Part shown: one piece after another, positions 18,511 through 28,599 of the stretch
Position numbering within the stretch: position 1 is the first letter of the stretch
Layout of the letters: each line of letters opens with the position of its first letter
NCBI RefSeq assembly: GCF_017301735.1
Contig: NZ_CP071090.1
Span: forward strand, 12,755,001-12,819,000
Direction of reading: 5' to 3'
Length of the DNA: 64,000 nucleotides
Source: Pyxidicoccus parkwaysis
Lineage (GTDB): Bacteria > Myxococcota > Myxococcia > Myxococcales > Myxococcaceae
Made by a program: the position numbers and the translations under genes
Notes under the pieces: generated by a model
What the model was told of the DNA's origin: nothing
What the model saw: only the letters and a program-made list of their open reading frames with translations
Databases searched by the model: none

Positions 18511-20430
18511 TCAGTTCGCAGGCCGAGCCGTCGCGGGGGACTGCTTGAGGTAGGTGTCGAGGAAGCCGCGGATGCGGGTGGAGCTGTCCAGCTCGCTCTG
18601 CTTGCTGCTGAAGCCATGGCCCTCGTCGGGGAGGACCAGGTACTCGACGGGGATGTGGTTCTTCTTCAAGGCCTCGACCATCTGGTCCGACTGCGCCTTC
18701 GGCACCTTCGGGTCATTGGCCCCCTGGATGACGAGCAGCGGCTTGCGAATCATGTACGCAGAATGCAGCGGCGAGATTGCACGCAGCATCTCCTCCTGCG
18801 TGTCGGGGTTGCCCACCTCCTGGTAGAGCGCCTGACGGAAGGACTCCCAGTGCGGGGGCATGTTCTTCAGCATGCTCACCCAGTCGGACGGGCCGAAGGC
18901 GTCCACGCCCACGTCGAAGGCGTCCGGGTGGAAGGCCAGTGCGGCCAGCACCATGTAGCCGCCGTAGCTCGCGCCGAGGACGCCGACGCGCGAGCCATCC
19001 ACGTACGGCACGCTGGCCAGGTACTTCCTCGCCTCGACGATGTCGCGCAGCGGCTCCTTGCCGTGCTTCTGGTCATCCGCGGCGACGAACGTCTTCCCGT
19101 AGCCGGTGCTGCCGCGGTTGTTGGGCGCGAGCACCACGTAGCCCGCGTTGACGAGGTACTGGATGAAGCTGATGTAGCCCCGGTACGCCTGGTCACCGGG
19201 GCCGCCGTGGACCCAGACCACCGCGGGCCGCTTGTTCTCCGGCGAGGCCTGGAGCGGCTTGTAGAGGATGGCCGGAATCTCCAGCCCGTCGAAGGACGGG
19301 TAGCGGACCACCTCCGAGGCGACGAGGTCCTTCGCATCGATGGAGGGGCTGAGCGTGTTCGTCAGCTGCGTGGTCCTCCGCGTCCCGAAGTCGAAGACGT
19401 AGAGGTTGTTCGGCGAGCGGTCATCGGTCAGCTGGAAGGCCATGCGCCGGCCGCTGGGGGCCACCGCCACGTCGCTGATGCTGCCCTGGGTGAGCTGCAC
19501 CAACAGCTTGCCTGACTTCGTGTCCTGGACCTGGAGCATGAAGCGGCCATGCTCGTTGACGCCGATGAGGCGCCACGCACCATCACGGGAGAAGGCCACG
19601 GAGGTGATGTCCTTGTTCGCCTTCTCCACCTCCTCCGTCTTCCCCGTGGCCAGCACGTAGCGGACGAGGCGGGTGAACTCCGAGCCCTCGTCGGTGAGCA
19701 GGTACAGCGCGGAGGAGTCCGGCGCGAAGGTGGCCGTCTTCCACGCCGCCGCGCCCTGGTGCGGCGTGAGGTGCTTCACCTCCTTCGTGCCCAGCTCATG
19801 CAGGTACACGTCGCTGTCGGACAGCGAGCGGGACTTCTCCAGGGAGAGCCGCTTCCCGTCCGGTGACACCCTGCCCAACTCGTAGCCGTCGTCGTTCTGG
19901 AAGACGAGCGTGCCCGCGTACGTCTTCGCGTCATGGCGGTACAGGTCCATGAAGCGCTCGTCGCGCGTGTTGCTGGCGACGAAGAAGGCGGAGCCGTCCT
20001 GGCTCCAGCCCTGGAAGGTGGCGCGGACCTTGTCGCCCGGGGTGACGTCCTGCTCCTTGCCGTCCGGCGTGCGCACGTAGAGGTGCGACAGCCCGTTGCC
20101 GGCCTGGTCCTTGGTGAAGAGGATGCGCTCGTCCTTCGGGAAGTAGCCCACCGCGAAGATGGCATCCGTGGTGGAGCGCGTGAGCTGCGTGGGTTTGCCG
20201 CCCGCCACCGGCACGCAGAAGGCGTTGAAGACGCCCGTCGCGTTGGACGTGAAGAGGACCTTCTTTTCGTCGGGGGAGAAGGACGCGCCGAGCACGTCCG
20301 TCGTCTCCATGAACTGCTCGAGGGTGTATTGCTTCGACGGGCGCGCGACGGGCTTCGGCGCGGCCAGCGCCAGGGCGGGGACGAGCACCAGCGCGGCGAG
20401 TGCTCGGGACACGGTGTGCCAGGGCGGCAT
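18511..20430 (-). CDS. S9 family peptidase paralogue, secreted
   Basis: 639 residues, similar along its full length to the downstream S9 gene, with the same layout: signal peptide (LAALVLVPALALAAPKP), propeller-like part and C-terminal hydrolase domain with Ser in GASYGGYM, Asp in QGANDPKV and His in DEGHGFSSK. GGAGAG lies just before the ATG. The nucleophile motif differs slightly (GASYGG against GGSYGG), and so do the loops near the end, so substrate preference may have changed after duplication. It is first gene of the pair and its promoter must lie in 20431-20654, shared divergently with the MshEN-domain gene. Confidence 0.93.
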   Translation of the reverse strand: MPPWHTVSRALAALVLVPALALAAPKPVARPSKQYTLEQFMETTDVLGASFSPDEKKVLFTSNATGVFNAFCVPVAGGKPTQLTRSTTDAIFAVGYFPKDERILFTKDQAGNGLSHLYVRTPDGKEQDVTPGDKVRATFQGWSQDGSAFFVASNTRDERFMDLYRHDAKTYAGTLVFQNDDGYELGRVSPDGKRLSLEKSRSLSDSDVYLHELGTKEVKHLTPHQGAAAWKTATFAPDSSALYLLTDEGSEFTRLVRYVLATGKTEEVEKANKDITSVAFSRDGAWRLIGVNEHGRFMLQVQDTKSGKLLVQLTQGSISDVAVAPSGRRMAFQLTDDRSPNNLYVFDFGTRRTTQLTNTLSPSIDAKDLVASEVVRYPSFDGLEIPAILYKPLQASPENKRPAVVWVHGGPGDQAYRGYISFIQYLVNAGYVVLAPNNRGSTGYGKTFVAADDQKHGKEPLRDIVEARKYLASVPYVDGSRVGVLGASYGGYMVLAALAFHPDAFDVGVDAFGPSDWVSMLKNMPPHWESFRQALYQEVGNPDTQEEMLRAISPLHSAYMIRKPLLVIQGANDPKVPKAQSDQMVEALKKNHIPVEYLVLPDEGHGFSSKQSELDSSTRIRGFLDTYLKQSPATARPAN

Positions 20431-20654
20431 ATCTCTCCAACGAAGGGAGGCGGGCTCTCAGGGGCCTACGGCTCCTGCTCCATGCCACACCTGATGTCGG
20501 GTTCAAGCCGGGCACCGGCCCCGTGGGGCATGACTGTCATTCCGACAGTCTTCGGGGAGAAAAGCTTGCACCCGCTGATGAGGGCCTCGTCGCAAGCGGG
20601 CGAAAGCACGGGGCGCCGACGTGGCACGGCATCCGCACGCCTCCATTGCGAAGC

Positions 20655-21221
20655 ATGTCGCGGGGGTGGGTCGTGCGGCGCATGCGGTTGGGCGAGACGC
20701 TGCTTCACCTGGGCTGGGTGTCTCCGGAGCAACTGGAGACGGCCCTGGCGTACCACTCGCAGTGGCACTGCCGGCTGGGCGAGGCCTTCGTCTACCTGCG
20801 GGTGCTCACGCCGGAGCAGGTGCAGCGGGCGCTGTCCAGCCAGCTCAAGGTGCCCTTCGTCCGGGGCGAGCAGATGGCGAAGGTACCGGCCGCCGTGGTG
20901 CACAGCGTCCCGGCGGACATGCTGCGGCGGTGGCGGGTGTGCCCGCTGCGCGTGGAACGCCAGGGCTCGCGCGGCATCTTGTACGTGGCCACGGACCAGC
21001 CGGGGAACCTGCCTGCCCTGGACGAGCTGGCGTTCGTGACGAACTTCACCGTACGCCCGGTGCTCGCCCTTCCGGAGGACATCGAGCAGACCTTGAGACG
21101 CCACGGGCTGGCAGGCACCCGGGGCGTCGTTTCCCTCGAGCTGGAGCCCGACGATGGACGCGGGCTCGACATCACCCGGGGCAGCGAGGCCCTACCTGCT
21201 TCGGACACCCGTTCAGGGTGA
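20655..21221 (+). CDS. MshEN (GspE/PilB N-terminal) domain protein
   Basis: 188 residues. The core is an MshEN domain as at the N-terminus of type II secretion and type IV pilus ATPases: RLGETLLHLGWVSPEQLETA, then RLGEAFVYLRVLTPEQVQRA, then the LSSQLKVPFV segment and a helical end. In related proteins this domain binds cyclic di-GMP through a repeated RLGxxL motif, and both copies are present here (RLGETL and RLGEAF). There is no ATPase domain, so it is a stand-alone module, perhaps a c-di-GMP sensor for motility or secretion. The start is ATG 20655; ATG 20682, preceded by GGGGGTGGG, is an alternative. Confidence 0.82.
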   Translation: MSRGWVVRRMRLGETLLHLGWVSPEQLETALAYHSQWHCRLGEAFVYLRVLTPEQVQRALSSQLKVPFVRGEQMAKVPAAVVHSVPADMLRRWRVCPLRVERQGSRGILYVATDQPGNLPALDELAFVTNFTVRPVLALPEDIEQTLRRHGLAGTRGVVSLELEPDDGRGLDITRGSEALPASDTRSG

Positions 21222-21320
21222 GCCGCCGGGGCCGCGCCTGTCCGCCCGCCTGAAATGCGGGGCGGGTGGGGCCTGTACCTGAGGGAAGTGAAAGCCATCC
21301 CCTTCCGCGTTGTGTTGGCG

Positions 21321-22346
21321 ATGCACGATTCCCAGACCACTTCTACCCGCGCCGTCCCGAACCTCATCGCCGGTGAGCGCAACCGGCTGATCGTCCCGGT
21401 GCCCGAGGAGTCCTTCCGGGAAGCGTTCGAGGAAGCGCGGGAGTGGCTCGACAACGTCCACGAGCGGATGTTGAACGGCCCCGACGAGGTGCTGCGGCAG
21501 AACATGCACTCGCTGCACCTGGGCCTCATCACACTGCGACGGCGGTGGAGCCCGGAGGTGTGGCGGCGCTTCTGCAAGGAGACCGCGAAGAAGCACCCGC
21601 TGCGGCCCTTCCTGCACCAGTGTCCCTTCACGCGCCGCGCGTACGAGCGACCTCGTGGCTATGCGGGTGACGCGGTCCTCATCGACTACCTCTACATGGA
21701 CCACGCCGCGGACGAGCTGCACGCGGGGCGCGAAATCTACAAGTACATGCACCAGCAACCCAGCTCGCTCAGCGTGCGCGAGCGGCGGGAGTTGCTGGCG
21801 AAGGCCATCGACGAGACGGCCGAGCGCGTCCCCGGCAAGGCGCGCATCCTCTCCGTGGCGTGCGGCCACCTGCGCGAGGCGGAGTCGTCCCTGGCGGTGA
21901 AGGAGCACCGCGTGGGCGAGCTCATCGCCTTCGACCAGGACCCGCTGAGCCTGGCGGAGATTTCCCACCACAACCCGCCGGAGGTGGTGAAGCCGGTGTG
22001 CGGCTCGGTGCGCGCGCTCCTGTCCGGCAAGACGAAGTTCCAGGACATGGACTTCGTCTACTCGGCGGGCCTGTACGACTACCTCTCGGACTCGGTGGCC
22101 ACGCGCCTCACGGGGCTGTTTTTCGGCATGCTGCGTCCGGGCGGGAAGGTGGTGGTGGCCAACTTCGCCAGGTACCCACCGGAGACGGGCTACATGGAGG
22201 CCTTCATGGACTGGTGGCTCATCTACCGCGACGAGGACGGCATGCGCGCGCTGCTGGGCGAGGTGCCGCTGGAGCAGCTCGCCTCCGTGCGCCTGTACCG
22301 GGACAGCCAGGACAACGTCATCTACCTGGAGCTGACGCGGCGTTGA
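21321..22346 (+). CDS. class I SAM-dependent methyltransferase
   Basis: 341 residues from ATG 21321; ATG 21255 is less likely because it sits in the loop of a small hairpin (21245-21266). The Rossmann-type core is seen as motif I ARILSVACGHLREAE, an acidic end of strand 2 (IAFDQDPLSLAEI), MDFVYSAGLYDYLSD and GGKVVVANFA. An N-terminal helical region precedes it, with RPRGYAGDAVLIDYLYMD, a signature I associate with methyltransferases annotated for 3-hydroxypalmitate methyl ester-like signals (PhcB-like). The substrate is not proven. It is downstream of the MshEN gene on the same strand and convergent with the giant kinase gene. Confidence 0.85.
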   Translation: MHDSQTTSTRAVPNLIAGERNRLIVPVPEESFREAFEEAREWLDNVHERMLNGPDEVLRQNMHSLHLGLITLRRRWSPEVWRRFCKETAKKHPLRPFLHQCPFTRRAYERPRGYAGDAVLIDYLYMDHAADELHAGREIYKYMHQQPSSLSVRERRELLAKAIDETAERVPGKARILSVACGHLREAESSLAVKEHRVGELIAFDQDPLSLAEISHHNPPEVVKPVCGSVRALLSGKTKFQDMDFVYSAGLYDYLSDSVATRLTGLFFGMLRPGGKVVVANFARYPPETGYMEAFMDWWLIYRDEDGMRALLGEVPLEQLASVRLYRDSQDNVIYLELTRR

Positions 22347-22367
22347 CGCGCGCGCGGGGCCCGGTCT

Positions 22368-25300
22368 TCAGTGCACGGGCCCCGAGCGGGGCAGGGTGAC
22401 GGTGAAGGTGGAGCCCTGGCCCGGAGTGCTCTCCACGTCGATGGTGCCGCCCAGGGCCTGGACGATTTCGCGCACAATCCACAAGCCGAGGCCGAAGCCG
22501 CCGTAGTGGCGCACGGACACCGCGCGCTCGAAGCGCTCGAAGATGCGCTCGCGGTCCTCCTCGGCGATGCCGATGCCCCGGTCCGTCACCTGCAGCCGCA
22601 CGTCGCCGTCGCTCTCCTCCAGGTTCAGCTCAATCGGCTTGCCCGCGCCGTACTTCATGGCGTTGGCCAGCAGGTTGCCCACCACCTGCTCCAGCCGCAT
22701 GGCGTCCCAGCGGCCCACCATGGCGGGCGAGCTGGTGTGGAGCCGGGCGGGGCAGTCCGCGCGGGCGAGCGCCTCCTTGCTGCGCTCCAGCTGTCCGCGC
22801 ACCAGCGCCACCAGGTCCACGTCCTCCAGCTTGATGTGGAGCTGGCCCTGGGCGATGCGCGAGATGTCGAGCAGGTCATTGACGAGCCGCCCCAGCCGCT
22901 GCGTCTGCGCATAGGCGGACTCCAGCTTGGCGCCGAGCTTCTCCGGCGCGAGCGGCTTCTGCGCGCCCGCGCGCACCTGCGACTGGAGCCCCTGGATGTG
23001 GAGCTGCAGCGAGGTGAGCGGCGTCTTCAGTTCATGCGCGGCGATGGAGAGGAAGTCGTCGCGCCGGCGCACCGCCTCCTGCTCGGCGCGGTAGAGGCGG
23101 CCCTGCTCCTCGGAGAGGGCGGCGATGCGGGCGAAGTTCTCCGCGTTCTCCAGGGCCGCGCCCGCCAGCACGGTGACGAACTCGGCGAGCCGTTCCTCGT
23201 CCTCTCCGAAGAGCGCGCCCACCTGCCGGTGGCTCGCCACCACGCAGGCCACCGTCTTGCCACGCACCTGGATGGGTGCGCACAGGAGCGAGCGCACGCC
23301 GAGCAGCTCCATGCTCTCACTCACCCCGCCGGGCAGCCCCTGGCCCATGACGGCGATGCGGCCCGTCTCCAGCGTGCGGGCCAGCGCCGTGCGGCTGACG
23401 CCCTGGGCCTGCAATTCCTCGTCGGGCAGCAGGCCCTGCGGGTCCAGCACCGCGCAGTGCTCGGCGCGCAGCAATTCCAGCATGGACTGGCGCACGGCCT
23501 CGATGACGGCCTCACGCGACAGGGCGGACGCCAGGCGCCGGCCGGCCTCCAGCACGCGCGGGAAGCGGTCCACCAGCGACAGCGTGCCCACGCCGCCATT
23601 CTCGCGCTCGCCCTTCTCGTGGGCGATGCCCTCCTCCATGGCCTCCAGCTCGCGGGTGGCCTCGGCGAGCTCCTCCGCGGCGCCGGGCCAGTTCAGCGCC
23701 TGGCCCAATTCGCCTCGGGCCTCGAGCGTCAGCGCGCGCTCGTGACGCATCTCCTGCGCCTCCGCCACCCGCAGCGATTGCTCCAGGAAGCGGCGCGCGC
23801 GCTTGGGGTGGCCGCGCATGGCGGCCAGCAGGCCCCGCTCGCGCAGCGCGTGGGGGAGGTTGTTGCGGTAGGTGCGCGCCACGTGGTGGGCGCGCCTGGC
23901 TACCGCGTCCGCGCGGCGCAGCAGGGCCTCACGGCGCGCGGGGTAGAGGGTGGAGGTGCCCTCGGCGAGCTGGCGCAGCGCGGTGGCGAGCCAGGGGGCA
24001 ATCGGCGCAACGTACTCCTGCCGCAGGTGGGCCGAGTCGACGAGCCGCTCCGCGCGCTCCAGCACCTCCACCGCGCCTGCTGCGTTGCCCTCGCGCAGCA
24101 GGCGGAGGGCCTCGGCCTGGAGGATGCCCGCGTAGCTCTGCGGGTCCGGCTGGTCCGGGTTGGTGAGCTCGCCCTCCAGGAGCGAGCCGGGGATGCGGCC
24201 CCCGGCGGCCTTGGCCCAGGCCTCCAGGCCCAGCCGCTGCGCGTAGCGGTCTCCCAGCGCCGTCGCGGCCGCGTGCAGCCGCTGGCTCGTCTCCAGCGCC
24301 TCCTTCAGCCGGCCCAGCCGGTAGAGGGACATCGCAATCTGGAAGGTGGCGTTGTTCACCTCCCACGGGTCACCGGTGCGCTCCAACAGACGCACCGCCT
24401 CGCGGCACTTCTCGATGCAGTCACGGAAGCGCGACGAGGCGTAGAAGGCCAGCCCGTAGAAGTGCAGCGACTGGCCCTGGCCCCACACGTCTCCCTGCTG
24501 CCGGCGCAGCGCGAGCGACTTCTCCGCGTACGCATACGCGCGGCTGAACCAGGGCAGCGTGGTGAGCGCGGGCGAGTGTGCCGAGTACGCCTGCGCCAGC
24601 TCCGGCGTGGGCGGGTAGCGCTCGGCGAGGTTCAAGTCGCGCAGGTGCGCCCACAGCACGGCCATGCGCCCGCGGCGGTACCAGTAGCCGTAGGCGAGGC
24701 GGCTGTAGAGCTGCACGGCCATCATGTCGTTCTCGCCGTCCTCCAGCGGGCGGCGCGCGAGGAACACGCGCGGGGCCAGCGTATGGCCCGCCTGCGAGAG
24801 GATTTCCCACAGTGAGCTGGCGCCGGTGAGCAGGCCGCGCGGAGGCACCCAGCGCCCCAACAGCTTGAGGCTCTGCTCCAGGTACGTGTTGGCCTGGCCG
24901 AAGTCTCCCCGGTAGAAGGCCAGCTCTCCCAACTGGCCGAGGATGCGGGCCTGCTCCGGCTTGTCGCGGGCGAGGGACTGGGCGCGCTCGAGCTGCTGCC
25001 GCGACTCCTCGTAGCGGCCGCGCAGCATGAGGACGTTGCCCAGGCCCGCGGCGATGCGGAAGCGCGTGCCCTGGCCCGTCCCGGGCGCGCCGCGCTCGGC
25101 GATGCGGTAGTTGAGCTCCGACGTCTCCAGGGCGAAGCGCTGGCGGGCCTGCTCCGCGGACGTCAGCGCGTAGGGCAGGGCCTGCGGGTACTCGCCCGCG
25201 GCGTCGAAGTGGTACGCGAGCTCGAAGGAGTCCTGAGGGACGCTCTTCGTCGCGGCGCGCGCCGCCAGCCGGTGCAGCTCCCGGCGCTCCTCCGGCGTGA

Positions 25301-27335
25301 GCATGTCCAGCAGCACCTCGCGCAGCTTGTCGTGCACGAAGGTGTAGCGCGAGCCGTCCGCCCACAGCATGTGCCGGCGGCGCGGCTCGTCCAGCTCGCG
25401 CACCACGTCCGCGGGCGTGTTGCCGGCCAGCTCCGCCATGCGCCCCAGCTCGAAGGCCTTGCCCAGCACCGCGCCCACCGACATGAGGCGCAGCGCGTCC
25501 GGGGGCAAAAGGCGCAGGCGCCGCACGAGGAAGGTGGCCGCCTGCCGCGAGGAGCGCGCGTGCGCCATGGCCTCGGGCTGCACCTCCCAGCCGTCCGGGC
25601 CGGGCACCAGCACGCCGTCCTCGACGAGGCCGTGCAGCACGGCGCTGGCCATGAAGGGGTTGCCCTCGGACAGGCGCGTCACCAGGTCCGTGGCCTCGGG
25701 GGGGAGCGCGCCGGCCATGGACTCCGCCAGCCGCGCCACGTCCGCGGGGCCGAAGGCGGACAGCCGGAGGTGCGCGGTGGGGGCGAGCCGCCGCAGCACG
25801 TGCGTGGGGGAGATGTCCTCGCTGCGGAAGGAGACGACGACGAGCACCCGGCCCCGGGCCTGCCGCCGCGCGAGCGACCAGCCCTCCAGCGCGCGCAGCG
25901 TCAGCTCGTCCGCCCACTGGCAGTCCTCCAGCACCACCACGGCGGGCTCGTCCTCCGTGCCCAGCGCGCCCAGCAGCGCGGTGAGTGCCCAGATGCTGCG
26001 GCTCTCTCCCAGCGACTCCGGCCCCAGTCCCTGCGAGGGGCCGTGTGGCACGGGGCACAGCATGGGCTCGAGCTGCGGCAGCACCGTGCACAGCCCGGCC
26101 TCCTGCCCCGCCAGCCGCTCGCGCAGCAGTTGCTCCAGGGCGGGCCGCTCCTTCATGGCGGACATGATTCCCGTGGCCACGCCCGCGAAGAGCTGGAAGG
26201 GGCGCTGCGCGGCCTGGTCCAGCGCCTGGCCATGCAGCACCCACGCGCGGTGCTGCCGGGCGCGGGCGGAGAACTCCTCCAGGAGCCGGCTCTTGCCTCC
26301 GCCGGACTCGCCCTCCACCACCGCGAGGCGGCCCGGGTCCGTGCGCGTGCGCTCCAGCTCGCGCTCCAGCGTGGCCACCTCCTCCTGGCGGCCCACGAAG
26401 GAGGGCTCGGTGAGGCTGCGGCGCTGGTCGTGCGCGCCGGTGATGAGCGCCGGCTCCGCCTGTCCGTGCGCGAGCGCCTCCTCGATGTCGCGCAGGTCCG
26501 CCAGCGCGGACTCAGCGGACTGGTAGCGGTCCGGCGGGTCCGTCTGCAACAGGCGCGAGATGAGCTCCTCCAGCGCGCGCGGCACCTCCACGCCCACCGA
26601 GCGCAGCCGGGGCCGCGTGGCCAGGTGCTGGCGCAGCACCTCGCCCACGGAGGTGCCGTCGAAGGCGGGCCGGCCGGAGAGCGCCTCGAAGAGGACGATG
26701 CCCACCGAGTACAAGTCCGACGTGGCCTCCACGGGACGGTTGAGGAGCCCGGCCTGCTCCGGCGACAGGTAGCGCGCGGTGCCCACGGGCAAATCCCGCA
26801 GCGACGGGTCCAGCCGCTCGCTGCGGGACAGGCCGAAGTCCACCAGCGTGGCGCGCGCGAGCGGCTCACCGGAGACGAGGATGTTGGAGGGCTTCACGTC
26901 GCGGTGGAGGACGCCGTGGCGGTGGGCCTCGGCGAGCGCGGTGAGGATGTCGAGCCCCAGGGTGATGGCCTCCTGCACGCAGAGGGGGCCCTCGGACAGG
27001 CGCTCCTCCAGCGTCTGGCCTTCCAGCCAGGGCGTCACCAGGTAGAGCAGCTCACCGGAGGTGCCCAGGTGGCGGACCGGGACGATGGCGGGCGAATCCA
27101 GGCGCGAGAGGACGGACGCCTCGTGCTCCAGCCGGTGGCGGGCCGCCGGGGCCACCGCCGCGGCGGAGGTCAGCTTGATGACGACGCGCTCTCCCGTGCG
27201 CACGTCGTTGCCCACCCACGTGGAGATGCCGCGGCCGGTCTTCAGGCGCTGGACCAGCTCGTAGCGGTTCCCCAGGCGCCTTCCGGGCTGCGGCTCTCCG
27301 GGAGCGGCGCCGGCGTATTGGAAGCCCTCAGCCAT
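22368..27335 (-). CDS. trifunctional serine/threonine kinase / AAA-type ATPase / sensor histidine kinase
   Basis: 1655 residues. Order: Hanks kinase (about 28-290; VVIKLTS Lys, HRDVKPSN, DFGLSRS), an AAA/STAND-type ATPase module (P-loop GESGGGKSRLLEE near 342, VVVLEDCQWADE Walker B), a long helical TPR-like region (about 700-1190), a GAF domain (about 1210-1390), HisKA (HELKTPLTSLQLHIQ near 1430) and HATPase_c (NLLANAMKYGAG, DRGIGIAEED, FGLGLWI). The three enzymatic modules all keep key residues. This architecture is known in myxobacteria and cyanobacteria as an integrator of signals. It has no membrane segment. Its promoter should lie in 27336-27554, where I see nothing else. No partner response regulator is adjacent. 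Confidence 0.93.
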   Translation of the reverse strand: MAEGFQYAGAAPGEPQPGRRLGNRYELVQRLKTGRGISTWVGNDVRTGERVVIKLTSAAAVAPAARHRLEHEASVLSRLDSPAIVPVRHLGTSGELLYLVTPWLEGQTLEERLSEGPLCVQEAITLGLDILTALAEAHRHGVLHRDVKPSNILVSGEPLARATLVDFGLSRSERLDPSLRDLPVGTARYLSPEQAGLLNRPVEATSDLYSVGIVLFEALSGRPAFDGTSVGEVLRQHLATRPRLRSVGVEVPRALEELISRLLQTDPPDRYQSAESALADLRDIEEALAHGQAEPALITGAHDQRRSLTEPSFVGRQEEVATLERELERTRTDPGRLAVVEGESGGGKSRLLEEFSARARQHRAWVLHGQALDQAAQRPFQLFAGVATGIMSAMKERPALEQLLRERLAGQEAGLCTVLPQLEPMLCPVPHGPSQGLGPESLGESRSIWALTALLGALGTEDEPAVVVLEDCQWADELTLRALEGWSLARRQARGRVLVVVSFRSEDISPTHVLRRLAPTAHLRLSAFGPADVARLAESMAGALPPEATDLVTRLSEGNPFMASAVLHGLVEDGVLVPGPDGWEVQPEAMAHARSSRQAATFLVRRLRLLPPDALRLMSVGAVLGKAFELGRMAELAGNTPADVVRELDEPRRRHMLWADGSRYTFVHDKLREVLLDMLTPEERRELHRLAARAATKSVPQDSFELAYHFDAAGEYPQALPYALTSAEQARQRFALETSELNYRIAERGAPGTGQGTRFRIAAGLGNVLMLRGRYEESRQQLERAQSLARDKPEQARILGQLGELAFYRGDFGQANTYLEQSLKLLGRWVPPRGLLTGASSLWEILSQAGHTLAPRVFLARRPLEDGENDMMAVQLYSRLAYGYWYRRGRMAVLWAHLRDLNLAERYPPTPELAQAYSAHSPALTTLPWFSRAYAYAEKSLALRRQQGDVWGQGQSLHFYGLAFYASSRFRDCIEKCREAVRLLERTGDPWEVNNATFQIAMSLYRLGRLKEALETSQRLHAAATALGDRYAQRLGLEAWAKAAGGRIPGSLLEGELTNPDQPDPQSYAGILQAEALRLLREGNAAGAVEVLERAERLVDSAHLRQEYVAPIAPWLATALRQLAEGTSTLYPARREALLRRADAVARRAHHVARTYRNNLPHALRERGLLAAMRGHPKRARRFLEQSLRVAEAQEMRHERALTLEARGELGQALNWPGAAEELAEATRELEAMEEGIAHEKGERENGGVGTLSLVDRFPRVLEAGRRLASALSREAVIEAVRQSMLELLRAEHCAVLDPQGLLPDEELQAQGVSRTALARTLETGRIAVMGQGLPGGVSESMELLGVRSLLCAPIQVRGKTVACVVASHRQVGALFGEDEERLAEFVTVLAGAALENAENFARIAALSEEQGRLYRAEQEAVRRRDDFLSIAAHELKTPLTSLQLHIQGLQSQVRAGAQKPLAPEKLGAKLESAYAQTQRLGRLVNDLLDISRIAQGQLHIKLEDVDLVALVRGQLERSKEALARADCPARLHTSSPAMVGRWDAMRLEQVVGNLLANAMKYGAGKPIELNLEESDGDVRLQVTDRGIGIAEEDRERIFERFERAVSVRHYGGFGLGLWIVREIVQALGGTIDVESTPGQGSTFTVTLPRSGPVH

Positions 27336-27554
27336 TCAGTGCCCTCGCCCCCAATCGAATCGCCCCTGCGATACGGTCGGCCGTGCGTCCCTCCATCAAC
27401 CTTGGGTGCCGGAATGGGCGGTGCCAAGGGGGAGGCAGGCGCACGCCCTCCGTGCGCCGCCTGGGACATCAACAGCCGTACACGCTTCGCTTCCCACCGG
27501 CTCGGCTGGTCGGGGGAAAGCCGCCCGGACCCCAGGCGTGCGGGCGCGGCCCTG

Positions 27555-28466
27555 CTACGCCCGGTTGCCAGTGCGCGGTGCTGCCCCGGAGTCGGGGAAG
27601 AGTGTCTTCACGAAGTCGAGGAACACGCGCACGCGGGAGGGCAGGTGACGGCCGGGTGGATGCAGGACGTGGATGGGGCGCTCCTCGCAGGCGTACGCGT
27701 CGAGCACCGTGACGAGCGCGCCCGCAGCCACTTCGCGCGCCACCATGAAGTCCATCATCCAGGCGATGCCGAGTCCCATCACCGCGGCATCCCGCAGCGT
27801 GGCCCCCTGGCTGACGTGGAACGCGCCGCGCGGCTGGAAGCGAGCGTCCTTGAAGCGCCACTCGCCCGTCACGCCCTGGCGCAGGAAGCCCAGGCACTGG
27901 TGGCGCGCGAGGTCCGCGGGCGTCACGGGTGTGCCGTGCTGCTTCAGGTAGGCGGGGGAGGCCACGGTCACCAGCCGCGCCAGGGACAGCCTGCGCGCCA
28001 CCAGCCGTGAGTCGGCGAGCGGCCCCATGCGGATGAGCACGTCGGCGCCCTCGGTGATGGGGTCCACGACTTCGTCCCGGAGCGTGAGGTGGAGCTCCAC
28101 GCCGGGGTATGCCTGGAAGAAGCGGGGCAGGGCCGGGGTGAGGACGAGCTGTCCGATGACCTGCGGGACTTCCACGCGCAACAGGCCGGTGGGCCGGCTC
28201 CGCGAGCGGGCGAGCGACTCCTTCGCCTCACCCAGCTCCGCGAGGATGCGCTGGCAGCGGGCGTAGAAGTCGCGCCCGTCCTCGGTGAGCCGGAGCGCGC
28301 GCGTGGTGCGCTGGAAGAGGCGTACGCCCAATTCCTCCTCCAAGCGGGCGATACGGCGGCTGACGGCGGAGGCGGTGAGGTCCAGCCTGCGCGCCGCGCG
28401 CGTGAAGTCACCGTCCTCCACGGCCCGGACGAAGGCGTCGATGTTGGAGAGCGAGGGCATGGACAT
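27555..28466 (-). CDS. LysR family transcriptional regulator
   Basis: About 303 residues. The N-terminal winged HTH (AFVRAVEDGDFTRAARRLDL, then TASAVSRRIARLEEELGVRL and FQRTTRALRLTEDG) is typical, followed by a substrate-binding domain (LLRVEVPQVIGQLVLTPALP to the C-terminus). LysR proteins bind a small molecule and usually control a divergent gene; here that is the small membrane protein gene starting at 28600. The start is not certain: ATG 28466, ATG 28460 or a longer ATG at 28496. The inducer cannot be told from sequence. Confidence 0.9.
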   Translation of the reverse strand: MSMPSLSNIDAFVRAVEDGDFTRAARRLDLTASAVSRRIARLEEELGVRLFQRTTRALRLTEDGRDFYARCQRILAELGEAKESLARSRSRPTGLLRVEVPQVIGQLVLTPALPRFFQAYPGVELHLTLRDEVVDPITEGADVLIRMGPLADSRLVARRLSLARLVTVASPAYLKQHGTPVTPADLARHQCLGFLRQGVTGEWRFKDARFQPRGAFHVSQGATLRDAAVMGLGIAWMMDFMVAREVAAGALVTVLDAYACEERPIHVLHPPGRHLPSRVRVFLDFVKTLFPDSGAAPRTGNRA

Positions 28467-28562
28467 GCGGGCGCGGGATTGATGCGTGGGACGCATGGAT
28501 GATGTGTCCGGGGCTCACTCGCACTCTACCGGAGCGCGCGGCACATCCCTCCCGTGATTCAC

Positions 28563-28582
28563 CGGGCCCGCTTTCGGGCCCG
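28563..28582. promoter_or_regulatory. GC hairpin in the leader of the membrane protein gene
   Basis: CGGGCCCG, CTTT loop, CGGGCCCG gives a perfect 8-bp stem, 17 bp before the ATG at 28600 and close to its ribosome site. It could occlude translation or mark transcript processing; it has no T-tract for termination. Confidence 0.4.
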
Positions 28583-28599
28583 TGTCGCGGGAGGAAGAC

